A stretch of DNA of 64,000 nt. Origin: Lentimonas sp. CC4. Its GTDB lineage: Bacteria; Verrucomicrobiota; Verrucomicrobiia; Opitutales; Coraliomargaritaceae. Shown in pieces: positions 47,330 through 56,901 of the stretch (the first letter of the stretch is position 1; each line of letters starts with the position of its first letter). The notes under the pieces were generated by a model. That model did not search any database. It was given only the letters and a program-made list of their open reading frames with translations, and had not been told where the DNA came from. Both the position numbers and the translations under genes were made by a program. Location of the stretch: positions 868,001 through 932,000 of the forward strand of contig NZ_CACVBO010000001.1 in assembly GCF_902728235.1 (NCBI RefSeq), written 5' to 3'.

Positions 47330-48427
47330 TTAGCTCAAGCACTTCACCGCCAATTCGCGGCAGACTTCTTCCTGTTCGTTCGGGCGCTCGATGATACCTT
47401 CAAAGGCCTCCGCAAAGGCAATCTGGAATTGAATCAGCTTCTTGAGCGGCACCTTCGTCGCCGTGCCTGCGAGATTGCCCAAATACCATGGGTTTTGCGT
47501 AAAGACATTCAGATTACTCTTCTCCTGATCCTCACCGAAATGATGCCCATAGGTGCGAGCCGCCGCTTCGAGCTCAGACTTTGCAATGCCACGCCCACCG
47601 AGACGAATCGCTCCAGCATCGAGCAGCACGCGCAACTGGATTAGCAAGCGATTGCGCGACTGCAAACTACCCAGCAACCCACGCGAGTCATTGTTGGTAA
47701 AGAAATGTCGACGCAATGCTTCCAGCGTCCAATCCAGCTTCAACGAATAAAACGCATCTGCCGCTTCGAAGAAATCCGCATCGCCGAAGTTCGGCACCAG
47801 ATCCGTGACCAAGCGCTCACTGATCTGCTCACCACTGTCACTCACGTAAGTCGCGAGCTTACGCGTCTCTGCCACGATCAGGCGCGAGTTACCATTCACC
47901 TTACCGATCAAAAGCTGCACCGCATTACGGCTAATGGTGACGCCTGCCTTGTCGCACTCTTCCTGAATCATGCGCGCATACATGGTCGCCGCATTCTTAT
48001 CGACCGCCAACGCAGTAAAGTCCGAATTCTTCTGACACCACTTAAAGAAACTACGGCGCTTATCAACAGGCTGCGCGGTGATCAACACCGACACCGCATC
48101 AGGTGAAAGCCCAGACAGCACCGCCTTCAAATTGTCCAATAAATCCAGCGTGCCTTGAGCGCGCCCCGTCTGGCTATCCGCCATAAAATTTACATTCTGC
48201 AACCACACCACCTTTCGGTCACCAAATAGAGACAACGTCTGCACCGCACTCGTGAAGCGATTGATCGCATCTTGCACCTCCGCAACATTCCCCGCACGTC
48301 CATCGACCACTTCCTTGGAAAGATCATCGGCGATATCTTTAGTCTGCTCGGCAAACCACTCCTTACCTTGTTCAGAAACAAGGTAATCGTCGTCGCCGCA
48401 GATAAATGTGAAGGCTTTCGCTGGCAT
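47330..48427 (-). CDS. holA: DNA polymerase III subunit delta
   Basis: HolA opens the beta clamp as part of the clamp loader. The product is about 365 residues from ATG 48427 (MPAKAFTFICGDDDYLVSEQ); a TTG two codons upstream is less likely. Conserved features include the N-terminal GDDDYLV block, SLFGDRKVVWLQNVNF and the C-terminal helical collar (FYSLKLDWTLEAL). The sequence family is divergent but the overall architecture is right. Confidence 0.88.
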   Translation of the reverse strand: MPAKAFTFICGDDDYLVSEQGKEWFAEQTKDIADDLSKEVVDGRAGNVAEVQDAINRFTSAVQTLSLFGDRKVVWLQNVNFMADSQTGRAQGTLDLLDNLKAVLSGLSPDAVSVLITAQPVDKRRSFFKWCQKNSDFTALAVDKNAATMYARMIQEECDKAGVTISRNAVQLLIGKVNGNSRLIVAETRKLATYVSDSGEQISERLVTDLVPNFGDADFFEAADAFYSLKLDWTLEALRRHFFTNNDSRGLLGSLQSRNRLLIQLRVLLDAGAIRLGGRGIAKSELEAAARTYGHHFGEDQEKSNLNVFTQNPWYLGNLAGTATKVPLKKLIQFQIAFAEAFEGIIERPNEQEEVCRELAVKCLS

Positions 48428-48541
48428 GGGCAATACGGCTGCGCCGTAATAGTAAATGAATAATGACTAATGGAGAAACCACCAATGTGCGCACTCCACC
48501 AAACAGCGCAACGCGGAAGTCCAAGCCACATTTAATTATTC

Positions 48542-48634
48542 TCAGCCCTCATGTCTCAGCCCTCATGTCTCAGCCCTAAGCTCTCAAGTCTCAAGTCTCT
48601 GCTCTCAGCCCTCAAGTCTCTGCCCTCAGGCCTC
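48542..48634. repeat. Heptamer array between holA and cinA
   Basis: About 13 period-7 units (CTCAGCC, CTCATGT, CTCAAGT, CTCTGCC), pyrimidine-rich on the plus strand. The array runs through the stop codon of cinA (TCA 48626-48628), so the last codons of cinA have been shaped by it. Confidence 0.88.
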
Positions 48635-49909
48635 TTCGCAACAGCTAAGAAACTCTTCCATCTTATACTTGCGCAACTTACGGCGCATCCAGTCCAATGC
48701 AATCTGCACCGCGCGTGCCTTCATATCAAGCCGCCCGCCGGTGAAATGCACCGTCTTGCACCACACGCCCACAGGCGAATGGTAGCCAAAGTGAATCGTG
48801 CCGACCGGGTTCGCCTCATTACCGCCATCTGGCCCCAAAAAACCAGTCACGCTCAATCCGTAGTCTGCCGACAATCGCTCCGCCGCACCAGACGCCATGG
48901 CCACGGCACATTCAGGGCTCACCGCGCCGTGTTGTTCCAGCAATACTTCCGGCACCCCAAGTAGCGTCACCTTCACATCGTCCGTATAACAGATAACGCC
49001 GCCAGCAAAGACACTCGATGCGCCCGGAACATTGGTAAACGCATCACCAACAGCACCACCCGTGCAGGATTCGGCAAGCGCCACGGTTCGATCCAAGGCT
49101 CGCAATTCATGATATACCACCTTTGCGAGCGAACAATTGCCAAAGCATACGAAATCAGCCCCAAACACCTTGCGTGCCTCCTGCCCAATCAACTTTAACT
49201 GATCCAGCGAGAGCGAACCATCACGGCAACTCAGCCGCACATCCACCATCAAATAATGCACGCAGTATGCCACGATCAGTCCCGCATGCGCCTCAATAAT
49301 CGGCTGCATCTTTTGCTCTACAGTCGACTCTCCCACCCCAGACGTGCGCACCTGCACATAGGTCTGCGCCTCACGGATCAAACCCGCCTCCCGCAACCGC
49401 GGCAGCACCTGCTTCTCAAACATAGGCTCCAACTCATGCGTTGGCCCGGGCAACATGATCAACACCTTGCCACTCTGAGTATAAAAAATCCCTGGAGCCG
49501 TGCCGCGCTCATTATGCAGCGCCTCTCCATCCTTAAAACGATGGCACTGCTTTAAATGATGCACGCCCATCTTACGCTCTAGCATCGCAAAGCGATCCTT
49601 GATCGTCGCCTCAATCTCGGGGTCAAACACTAGCTCCACCCCCAGCACCTGCGCAATCGTCTCGCGCGTCAAATCGTCAGCCGTCGGCCCCAGACCACCC
49701 GTCGTAATCACCAAATCCGAACACTCCCATACCTCCATGAATCCACGACGAATCTCCGCAGCATCATCCATCAGCACCCGACTTCGTGTAATCGAAACGC
49801 CATGACGCGCCAATTGCTCGCCCAAATAAGTGAGATGAGCATTTTCGCGGATACCGACGAGAAGCTCGTCTCCAAAATTAATGACTTCGACTGAAAGTGG
49901 TTTAGGCAT
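48626..49909 (-). CDS. cinA: CinA-family nicotinamide-nucleotide amidohydrolase-like protein
   Basis: A 427-residue two-domain CinA. The N-terminal MoCF-like (COG1058) domain has INFGDELLVG and TTGGLGPTADDLT. The C-terminal NMN deamidase domain has ALAESCTGG and TGFLGPDGG. Such proteins recycle NMN formed by NAD-dependent ligase and were first described as competence/damage-inducible. Divergent from uvrC. Confidence 0.93.
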   Translation of the reverse strand: MPKPLSVEVINFGDELLVGIRENAHLTYLGEQLARHGVSITRSRVLMDDAAEIRRGFMEVWECSDLVITTGGLGPTADDLTRETIAQVLGVELVFDPEIEATIKDRFAMLERKMGVHHLKQCHRFKDGEALHNERGTAPGIFYTQSGKVLIMLPGPTHELEPMFEKQVLPRLREAGLIREAQTYVQVRTSGVGESTVEQKMQPIIEAHAGLIVAYCVHYLMVDVRLSCRDGSLSLDQLKLIGQEARKVFGADFVCFGNCSLAKVVYHELRALDRTVALAESCTGGAVGDAFTNVPGASSVFAGGVICYTDDVKVTLLGVPEVLLEQHGAVSPECAVAMASGAAERLSADYGLSVTGFLGPDGGNEANPVGTIHFGYHSPVGVWCKTVHFTGGRLDMKARAVQIALDWMRRKLRKYKMEEFLSCCEEA

Positions 49910-49983
49910 GAGTTGTTAGTTGAGCGTTGTCGCGATACGAACAACACTGCTTAAACAAATGACACTACATCAAATTGTCACAA

Positions 49984-51459
49984 ATGCCAGATTCAGACAA
50001 AATTAACATCAAAGAAAAAGTCCGCCGCCTGCCGCACAAGCCGGGCGTTTACCTGATGAAGGACCGTCTAGGCCAGACCATCTACGTCGGCAAGGCGAAG
50101 GATCTGAAGAAGCGCGTCTCCACCTATTTTCAAGCCTCCCGCAAGACCATGGTCTCACAACCCAAGGTGCGCGCCATGATCGATCTGATCTACGACTTCG
50201 ATCTGATCATCGTCAAATCCGAGGCCGAAGCACTGCTGCTCGAAGGTCAGCTCATCAAGAAATACAAGCCGCGCTACAACACCGACTTTACCGACGATAA
50301 ACGCTTTCTCCTGGTGCGCGTCGACCTACGCGAACCACTCCCGCGTTTCCGGCTCACCCGCAATCGCACCGACAGTAAATCGCGCTACTACGGCCCCTTT
50401 GCCCACTCCACACATCTGCGCAAGACCCTCCACGAACTGCGCCGCAAATTCGGCATCCTCCTCAGCGATGCCAAACCACTCAAGCTCGGCGACGAGCAAT
50501 GGCGGCTCTACGACGACGCCCGCGCCGAAATCTACGAGCACCCCAACGAGCTCAGCCAAGCCGACTACCACGAACGCGTCGACGCCGCCTGTGCTTTCCT
50601 CGACGGCCAGACCCGCGAATGGCTCGCCGAGCTAAAGGTGCAAATGCAGACCGCCGCCGAAGCACGCGAATACGAGAAGGCCGCCCAACTGCGCGACCGC
50701 ATCACCGCACTCAAGCAAACCAGCGTGCGCACCCGTAAATTCGAGCGCCCGCTCCACGACCCGACGCCCAAAGCCGAGACCCTCGCTCAGCTCAAAATCG
50801 ACCTCGCCCTGCCGACACTCCCCGAGCGCATGGAGTGCTTCGACATCTCGCACATTTCAGGCAGTTTCTGCGTCGCCTCCATGGTCGCATTCAAAGACGG
50901 CCGGCCCGACCGCAAGAACTACCGTCGCTTCAAAATCAAATCCTTTATCGGCAACGACGACTTCCGCGCCATGGAAGAAGTCGTCGGCCGCCGCTACCGC
51001 CGCCTGCACGACGAGGAAAAGCCCTTCCCTGACCTCGTCATTATCGACGGCGGCGCAGGCCAAGTCACCTCCGCGCTCAAAGCCTTCCTAGGGCAGGGAC
51101 TCGAGCCGCCGGCCCTCATCGGCCTCGCCAAGAAGAACGAGACCATCATCTTCAGCGACGGCCGCGAACCGCTCAACCTCTCGCACCACGCCCCGGGCTT
51201 AAGGATGCTCCAACACATTCGCGACGAAGCGCACCACTTCGCCAACAGCTTCAACGCCGAGTTACGCAGCAAGAAACTACGTGAATCGATCCTCGATGAC
51301 TTCAAAGGACTCGGCCCCGCCAAGCGCCAAGCCCTCCTACAGCATTTCGGCTCCATCGAAAAGCTACGCTCCGCTAGCGCTAAAAGCATCACCCAAGTCG
51401 AAGGCATCGGCCCAAAGACCGCCGACCGACTCATCGAATTCCTCCGAAACGAAGACTAA
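49984..51459 (+). CDS. uvrC: Excinuclease ABC subunit C, short form
   Basis: UvrC makes both incisions in nucleotide excision repair. From ATG 49984 the product has 491 residues against ~600 in most species. The GIY-YIG domain (PGVYLMKDRLGQTIYVGKAK), UVR motif (AREYEKAAQLRDRI), RNase H-like nuclease block (MECFDISHISG, then VIIDGGAGQ) and helix-hairpin-helix end (GLGPAKRQAL, VEGIGPKTADRL) are present. The four-cysteine motif normally found between the GIY-YIG and UVR regions is absent, as are about 100 residues between UVR and the nuclease domain. Confidence 0.93.
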   Translation: MPDSDKINIKEKVRRLPHKPGVYLMKDRLGQTIYVGKAKDLKKRVSTYFQASRKTMVSQPKVRAMIDLIYDFDLIIVKSEAEALLLEGQLIKKYKPRYNTDFTDDKRFLLVRVDLREPLPRFRLTRNRTDSKSRYYGPFAHSTHLRKTLHELRRKFGILLSDAKPLKLGDEQWRLYDDARAEIYEHPNELSQADYHERVDAACAFLDGQTREWLAELKVQMQTAAEAREYEKAAQLRDRITALKQTSVRTRKFERPLHDPTPKAETLAQLKIDLALPTLPERMECFDISHISGSFCVASMVAFKDGRPDRKNYRRFKIKSFIGNDDFRAMEEVVGRRYRRLHDEEKPFPDLVIIDGGAGQVTSALKAFLGQGLEPPALIGLAKKNETIIFSDGREPLNLSHHAPGLRMLQHIRDEAHHFANSFNAELRSKKLRESILDDFKGLGPAKRQALLQHFGSIEKLRSASAKSITQVEGIGPKTADRLIEFLRNED

Positions 51460-51716
51460 CGCAACCATCAGATCGCCAAAGCACTCAATACACGGCACGC
51501 AGCATAAGCACTACCCCCTATAACTCGCAGCAATATCCCCTCCTATAACCAAGAAAGGGTGATGCCCTCAGTATAAAAATATAGGCCATTTTGGCTCGCG
51601 ACAAATTGCGACCATCGCAATAACCTCGACTTTAAAACTCCACAAATTACACCGCTCGAAAAAACAAAAGAAACTGCCTAACTCAGCAGACTTTTAAACA
51701 AGACGCCGGCAGCCAA

Positions 51717-53024
51717 ATGAAACCAACACAAATACGTTTTCTAATATTTGCATGCCTTGTCATTCTATCGATTGGCCTAGTGTTCAATCATCCATGGCTG
51801 TTTAAATTAATAATTGGTCCCTTTTATTTCGGGGATCCACTTTTTCTAGACATGCACGGCCAGTTGGCTTCGGCTCAAGCATGGAGTGAAGGGTTTGACG
51901 TCCTCAACAACCCCAACCCCCTCGACATTTTACATCGAAGGCACATCGGCCCCACATGGATGCTACTCATGGGGCATCTGGGACTCGGCGTAAGGCATAC
52001 TGGAATACTGGCGGTCACCTCAATATTAGGAGTCATCGCGATTGGGCTAGCGCTCTTTAATCCGAAGAATTGGAGAGAGGTCTTCTTAGGCTGGCTCGCC
52101 TTGTCGTCTCCTTCTGTTTTATTCGGATTCGAGCGTGCCAATATTGATATCACTCTGTTCTGCGTTCTCTGTCTCGCCGCATTCATCGCAGCCCAAGCAA
52201 CTGAAGGAGAAAAAACGAAAGGATGGATGGGGTGGCTTGCCTGGTCGATCATCGCAATAAATATCGGCTTCAAATATTTCCCTGCGGCAGCCTTCGTAGT
52301 TTTAGCACACGAACGTTGGGGATGGCGTCGATTTGCTCAGTTCACACTGGCAGGAAGCATTGCATGCGCAGTATATGCGATGACGCACTGGCAAGAAATC
52401 CAATGGGTCAAAGGCCAAGTTTCTTCGGAACCTGCTCACTTACAGTTCGGCGGCTCAATGTTTTTACAACTAATCGGAGTGCACGAAAACAAAGTCTTTC
52501 TTCTGTGTGTAGGTCTCGTCGGTCTAATCCTGCTGATTGGCGCCATGCTAGCCGCAAGATCAAGAATACGGCTACCCCATTCGACTGAATGGCCCGGCAC
52601 CTTTTTTCTTCTCTCCGCTTCAACGGTAATTTTCTGCTTCACGACCAGCAGCAACTTTGAATATCGGCTCGTATTCCTACTCCCTGCATTTCCACTACTA
52701 ATTCGGACACTCAGCGACAAGAAACACCCCACCTACATCCGAATCCCTTACATCCTAACCCTCTGCCTGCTCTACTTTCAGATGTGGAGTGATGCGGCAT
52801 ACTTCTTCACCACCTACGACCCAGAGACAGCCAGATGGAACGAGCAGTTATCAACTGAATTCCTATTACTGAAGAATTCCCTCTCTTGGGTTTTAATAAT
52901 ATTACTCGCTTGGATCATGACATTCGTGCTCTACCCTCGCCTAGACGGATTGTTCAAAAGTTGGAAGTCCGAGCACAGGTTAAAACTCAAAAATAAGCAC
53001 GCGACACCCGGACAAAACCTCTAA
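51717..53024 (+). CDS. Polytopic membrane protein, GT87/DUF2029-like
   Basis: A 435-residue protein with about 10-11 membrane helices and the FERANIDITLF motif typical of GT87-type polyprenyl-phosphate-sugar mannosyltransferases. It opens the polysaccharide cluster and ends just before rfbA. It could transfer a sugar from a lipid carrier on the periplasmic side. Family assignment is moderate; a polymerase role cannot be excluded. Confidence 0.65.
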   Translation: MKPTQIRFLIFACLVILSIGLVFNHPWLFKLIIGPFYFGDPLFLDMHGQLASAQAWSEGFDVLNNPNPLDILHRRHIGPTWMLLMGHLGLGVRHTGILAVTSILGVIAIGLALFNPKNWREVFLGWLALSSPSVLFGFERANIDITLFCVLCLAAFIAAQATEGEKTKGWMGWLAWSIIAINIGFKYFPAAAFVVLAHERWGWRRFAQFTLAGSIACAVYAMTHWQEIQWVKGQVSSEPAHLQFGGSMFLQLIGVHENKVFLLCVGLVGLILLIGAMLAARSRIRLPHSTEWPGTFFLLSASTVIFCFTTSSNFEYRLVFLLPAFPLLIRTLSDKKHPTYIRIPYILTLCLLYFQMWSDAAYFFTTYDPETARWNEQLSTEFLLLKNSLSWVLIILLAWIMTFVLYPRLDGLFKSWKSEHRLKLKNKHATPGQNL

Positions 53025-53029
53025 CATAA

Positions 53030-53890
53030 ATGAAAGGTATAATACTAGCAGGAGGCACAGGCACTCGCCTACATCCCATAACGATGGCGATTTCCAAACA
53101 ACTAATGCCAGTGTATGACAAGCCAATGATCTACTACCCTCTGTCTGTCTTGATGCTCGCTGGCATTCGAGAGATATTGATCATTACAACTGCGGAGGAT
53201 CAACTCGCATTTCGGCGGTTATTAGGCGATGGTGCTAAATTGGGGTGCGACTTCCAATACGCGATTCAAGAAACACCAAATGGAATCGCCCAAGCCTTCA
53301 TTATAGGTCAGGAATTCATCGGATCGGACAAGGTCGCTCTAATCCTAGGGGATAACATTTTCTACGGATCCGGCTTCGGCCAGCTGGTGCGGCGCCACAC
53401 GGATCCTGACGGGGCAGTTATTTTTGCCGCCACCGTTCAAGACCCAAAGCGCTATGGAGTGGTTGAATTTGACTCAAATAACAATGCCCTTTCGATTGAG
53501 GAAAAACCAGAATTCCCAAAGTCTAACTACGCCATACCTGGACTATATTTTTACGACAACAACGTCACCGAAATCGTCAAAACCATCCCCCGATCCCCTC
53601 GTCGCGAATATGAAATAAGTAGCATCAATCAGGTTTATCTCAAAGAAAACAAACTCAAGGTCGGGATTTTCAATCGCGGAATCGCTTGGCTAGACACCGG
53701 CACCTTCGCTTCACTTAATGAAGCTTCCACCTTCGTCCGTGTCATCGAAGAACGGCAAGACACGAAAATCGGTTGCATTGAGGAAGTTGCGTATTATTCA
53801 AAGTTTATTAATCGCGAGCAATTATTAGAACTCGCAGCCAAATATTCAAAATCTGGTTATGGTGATTACCTCAAACGAACTGCCAGATAA
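53030..53890 (+). CDS. rfbA: Glucose-1-phosphate thymidylyltransferase
   Basis: RfbA makes dTDP-glucose from dTTP and glucose-1-phosphate. The 286-residue protein has the nucleotide-binding loop [11 protein letters not shown], the substrate block [18 protein letters not shown], and the C-terminal [10 protein letters not shown]. It starts 5 bases after the GT87-like gene. Its product would feed the 4-amino-sugar enzymes encoded downstream; the 4,6-dehydratase RfbB is not in the window. Confidence 0.95.
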   Translation: MKGIILAGGTGTRLHPITMAISKQLMPVYDKPMIYYPLSVLMLAGIREILIITTAEDQLAFRRLLGDGAKLGCDFQYAIQETPNGIAQAFIIGQEFIGSDKVALILGDNIFYGSGFGQLVRRHTDPDGAVIFAATVQDPKRYGVVEFDSNNNALSIEEKPEFPKSNYAIPGLYFYDNNVTEIVKTIPRSPRREYEISSINQVYLKENKLKVGIFNRGIAWLDTGTFASLNEASTFVRVIEERQDTKIGCIEEVAYYSKFINREQLLELAAKYSKSGYGDYLKRTAR

Positions 53891-53925
53891 AATTGAGGCT
53901 TTCTTGCATTTAATAAAAAATCAGA

Positions 53926-54888
53926 ATGAGTTTGCCCCTAGAAAAAACACACATACACAACGGAGTGCTGATTTCGGTGGTGTGCCCCGTTTATGGCTCA
54001 CCTTCGACCATTCCGCTTTTGTGCGAACGGCTACATGAATCTCTGACTAAAATAACAGCCAACTATGAAATCATCCTAGTCTTTGATTGTTCCCCAGATA
54101 ACGGATGGGAATTCATTCGCATAGAATGCGCTAAACATAAAAATGTCGTCGGCATACGCCTCTCTCGAAACTTCGGCCAACACTATGCAATAACCGCAGG
54201 CCTTAAGACAGCAAAAGGCGAATGGATCGTGGTGATGGATTGCGACCTCCAAGATCAACCTGAGGAGATCGAAAAGCTCTATGCACGTGCAATAAAAGGT
54301 GCAGATATCGTGCTAGCACGAAGAACAAACAGGAAAGACCATGTCTTGAAGCGACTGTCATCAAAATGCTTTTATCGACTATTCAGCTACATGACAAATT
54401 CCGAACAAGATCCTGGCATAGCCAATTTCGGAATCTACCACCGAAAACCGATCAATGCGATCCTATCAATGGGAGATAAAGTTCGTTTTTTTCCAACAAT
54501 GGCTCAGTGGGTCGGATTCGAGAGGACAACCGTTGAAGTGGAGCACAGTAAAAGACAGGAAGGCAAGTCCACCTACAGTTATAAAAAACTGATTCACCTC
54601 GCGATAGACACCATCATTTCATTCTCGGACAAACCATTAACTTTAAGTGTTTATCTCGGAATGACCACTAGCTTCGGGTCTTCAATTGTCAGCGCTTACT
54701 ATCTATTTAGGTATTTCAGTGGGGGGATCAAAGTCAGCGGCTTCACTACCCTAATCCTATCAATCTGGTTCCTGTCTGGTATCATCATCTTCTTGCTCGG
54801 CATGCTAGGCGTCTACATTGGCCGAAGCTTCGAGCAAGTAAAGAATCGGCCAACCTATATCATCAGAGACACACTAAATCTGGAATGA
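53926..54888 (+). CDS. GT2 glycosyltransferase with C-terminal membrane helices
   Basis: A 320-residue ArnC/DPM1-type glycosyltransferase. The GT-A domain holds VVCPVYGSPSTIP and the DxD-like VVMDCDLQDQPEE. Two C-terminal helices (about 235-300) anchor it. Enzymes of this layout usually attach a sugar to undecaprenyl phosphate. The stop overlaps the next gene (ATGA). Confidence 0.9.
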   Translation: MSLPLEKTHIHNGVLISVVCPVYGSPSTIPLLCERLHESLTKITANYEIILVFDCSPDNGWEFIRIECAKHKNVVGIRLSRNFGQHYAITAGLKTAKGEWIVVMDCDLQDQPEEIEKLYARAIKGADIVLARRTNRKDHVLKRLSSKCFYRLFSYMTNSEQDPGIANFGIYHRKPINAILSMGDKVRFFPTMAQWVGFERTTVEVEHSKRQEGKSTYSYKKLIHLAIDTIISFSDKPLTLSVYLGMTTSFGSSIVSAYYLFRYFSGGIKVSGFTTLILSIWFLSGIIIFLLGMLGVYIGRSFEQVKNRPTYIIRDTLNLE

Positions 54889-55574
54889 AAATCGAAAAGA
54901 AAGACTGGGATTCCGATTTCTTCGGCTTTCCAATCGGGCATATTCAATTGGATGAAACTGCACCACCCGAAAAGCTCCTAAGAGACAGTGATTTTGAACT
55001 CGTCTACATTTCTACACACCGACGAACACCTAAACTAACTGAAAAAATATTAAATTCATGCACCTACATCGACGAAAGGTGCACCTACCAAAAGCAAGTA
55101 TCCCAAGTCAGCCCATCCGCTGTTAACGTTATAGATTACCACGGCAGCCTGACCCCTGAAATACGAGAACTAGCGTTGCTCAGTGGCGTCCATTCGCGCT
55201 TTCAAAAAGATCCGAATCTGCGACCTAAATATATCGAGCTTTACACTTGCTGGATCGAAAAATCCCTAACTGGCGAAATCGCCGACCGCGTCTTACTTGC
55301 TTACATGGATGATGTTGCTGTCGGCTTGATCACACTCAAAAAAGAGATGATGCAGGGGCAAATCGGTCTAATTGCGGTAAGCCCCGAACACGCGGGAAAG
55401 GGAATTGGATCAGAACTAATTCGGGCTTCCGATTTTTGGTATAATGAGCATGAGACTCACAGTGCCGTCGTGGTCACTCAGCAGCAAAACCAAGCAGCAA
55501 GACGCCTCTATGAAAAGAACGGGTATGAACTGTCCTCAATGGACTCAATCTATCACTGGTGCAGAAATGACTAG
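54885..55574 (+). CDS. GNAT acetyltransferase, WecD-like
   Basis: A 229-residue protein with the WecD-type start (WDSDFFGFPIGHI) and a C-terminal GNAT domain with the acetyl-CoA loop (SPEHAGKGIGSELI). WecD acetylates dTDP-4-amino-4,6-dideoxygalactose. A WecE homologue lies just downstream, so this is very likely the next step in making dTDP-Fuc4NAc. It is coupled to the upstream GT2 gene by ATGA. Confidence 0.85.
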   Translation: MKIEKKDWDSDFFGFPIGHIQLDETAPPEKLLRDSDFELVYISTHRRTPKLTEKILNSCTYIDERCTYQKQVSQVSPSAVNVIDYHGSLTPEIRELALLSGVHSRFQKDPNLRPKYIELYTCWIEKSLTGEIADRVLLAYMDDVAVGLITLKKEMMQGQIGLIAVSPEHAGKGIGSELIRASDFWYNEHETHSAVVVTQQQNQAARRLYEKNGYELSSMDSIYHWCRND

Positions 55575-55704
55575 CGCTCGCTACCACCAATCAAAAAGCT
55601 ATGAATACAGCGATAGGATGCAAAAACACGAGGGACATTATAGAATATGGCGTTTCGCTATCGATGAATTAGTTAAAGCCCCCTACAGTAACTCACCACG
55701 ATGA
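55567..55704 (+). CDS. Small coupled ORF, 45 aa, possibly a truncated methyltransferase start
   Basis: ATG 55567 overlaps the end of the GNAT gene, and its TGA (55702-55704) overlaps the WecE ATG, so translation would be coupled on both sides. The product (MTSARYHQSKSYEYSDRMQK, then HEGHYRIWRFAIDELVKAP) resembles the region before motif I of SAM methyltransferases, but no motif follows. It may be a genuine small protein or a remnant kept for coupling. Confidence 0.4.
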   Translation: MTSARYHQSKSYEYSDRMQKHEGHYRIWRFAIDELVKAPYSNSPR

Positions 55705-56834
55705 TACCATTCAACAAACCATTCATAATCGGTAAAGAACTGGAGTATATTCAGGATGCGGTATCAAAAGGGCACCTTTCAGGCGACGGTGCCTACACCA
55801 AGAAATGCCACAAATGGATGGAGCAGCAGTATGGTGCAAAGAAGGTCCTACTCACCCACTCATGCACCGCTGCCTTAGAAATGGCAGCAATTCTGTCGAA
55901 TCTGTCAACCGGCGATGAGGTAATCATGCCGTCCTATACCTTTGTCTCCACCGCCAACGCCTTCGTCATGAGGGGAGCGACTCCAGTTTGGTGCGACATC
56001 AGAGCCGACACTCTGAATATTGACGAAAATCAAATCGAAGCACTGATTACACCCAATACCAAAGCAATCACAGTGGTGCACTACGCTGGAGTCGCTGCAG
56101 AAATGGATACAATCATGGCAATAGCCCTGAAGCATAATTTGCTAGTGATTGAAGATGCCGCACAAGGCGTTAACGCTACATATAAGGGACGTTACTTAGG
56201 CACAATCGGCCACTTGGGAGCCTACAGTTTCCACGAAACAAAAAACATCATCACAGGTGAAGGAGGAGCGTTGCTCATCAACGATGAGCGCTTCATCAAG
56301 AGGTCTGAGGTCATACGAGAAAAGGGCACAAATCGCTGCCAATTCTTCCGAGGTGAAGTCGATAAATATACTTGGGTTGACATCGGATCATCCTTTCTAC
56401 CATCCGAACTGGTTGCTGCATTTCTCTATGCACAACTAGAGGACTCCAAAATCATCACCACACAGCGAAAGCGCATCTTCCAGAGATACTATGAAGGCCT
56501 ACATAGCCTAGAACGCCAAGGCATACTACGTAGACCAATAATCCCCGACACATGTGAGCACAATGCTCACATGTTTTATATCATACTAAACGAGGAGCCC
56601 GTTCGACATCATTTAATCCATCACCTGAAAGCACATGACATCCACTCCGTGTTCCATTATGTCCCCTTGCATAATTCACCCGCTGGAAAAAAATACGGAA
56701 AGCAAGCCTGCGCACTCCCCGTAACTGAACGCTACTCAGAGCGTCTACTTAGGTTGCCATGCTATTATGGACTAGATTCCCAATCGATTGACAGAGTTCT
56801 TAAGGCCGTTCACTTGCACCTCACTTCAATCTAA
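55701..56834 (+). CDS. wecE: dTDP-4-amino-4,6-dideoxygalactose transaminase
   Basis: A 377-residue DegT/DnrJ/EryC1/StrS aminotransferase of the WecE/RffA group. The PLP lysine is K181 in YSFHETKNI, with SCTAALEMAA, MPSYTFVSTANAF and EDAAQGVNATY all conserved. It converts dTDP-4-keto-6-deoxyglucose to dTDP-Fuc4N. Its neighbours RfbA and a WecD-like acetyltransferase support the pathway. Confidence 0.92.
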   Translation: MIPFNKPFIIGKELEYIQDAVSKGHLSGDGAYTKKCHKWMEQQYGAKKVLLTHSCTAALEMAAILSNLSTGDEVIMPSYTFVSTANAFVMRGATPVWCDIRADTLNIDENQIEALITPNTKAITVVHYAGVAAEMDTIMAIALKHNLLVIEDAAQGVNATYKGRYLGTIGHLGAYSFHETKNIITGEGGALLINDERFIKRSEVIREKGTNRCQFFRGEVDKYTWVDIGSSFLPSELVAAFLYAQLEDSKIITTQRKRIFQRYYEGLHSLERQGILRRPIIPDTCEHNAHMFYIILNEEPVRHHLIHHLKAHDIHSVFHYVPLHNSPAGKKYGKQACALPVTERYSERLLRLPCYYGLDSQSIDRVLKAVHLHLTSI

Positions 56835-56901
56835 TCGCCCATCATTAAGCACTGATGCACAGCCTCACTAGCTTCGACTGCAAAAAGCAAGAAATAGAGA
56901 A

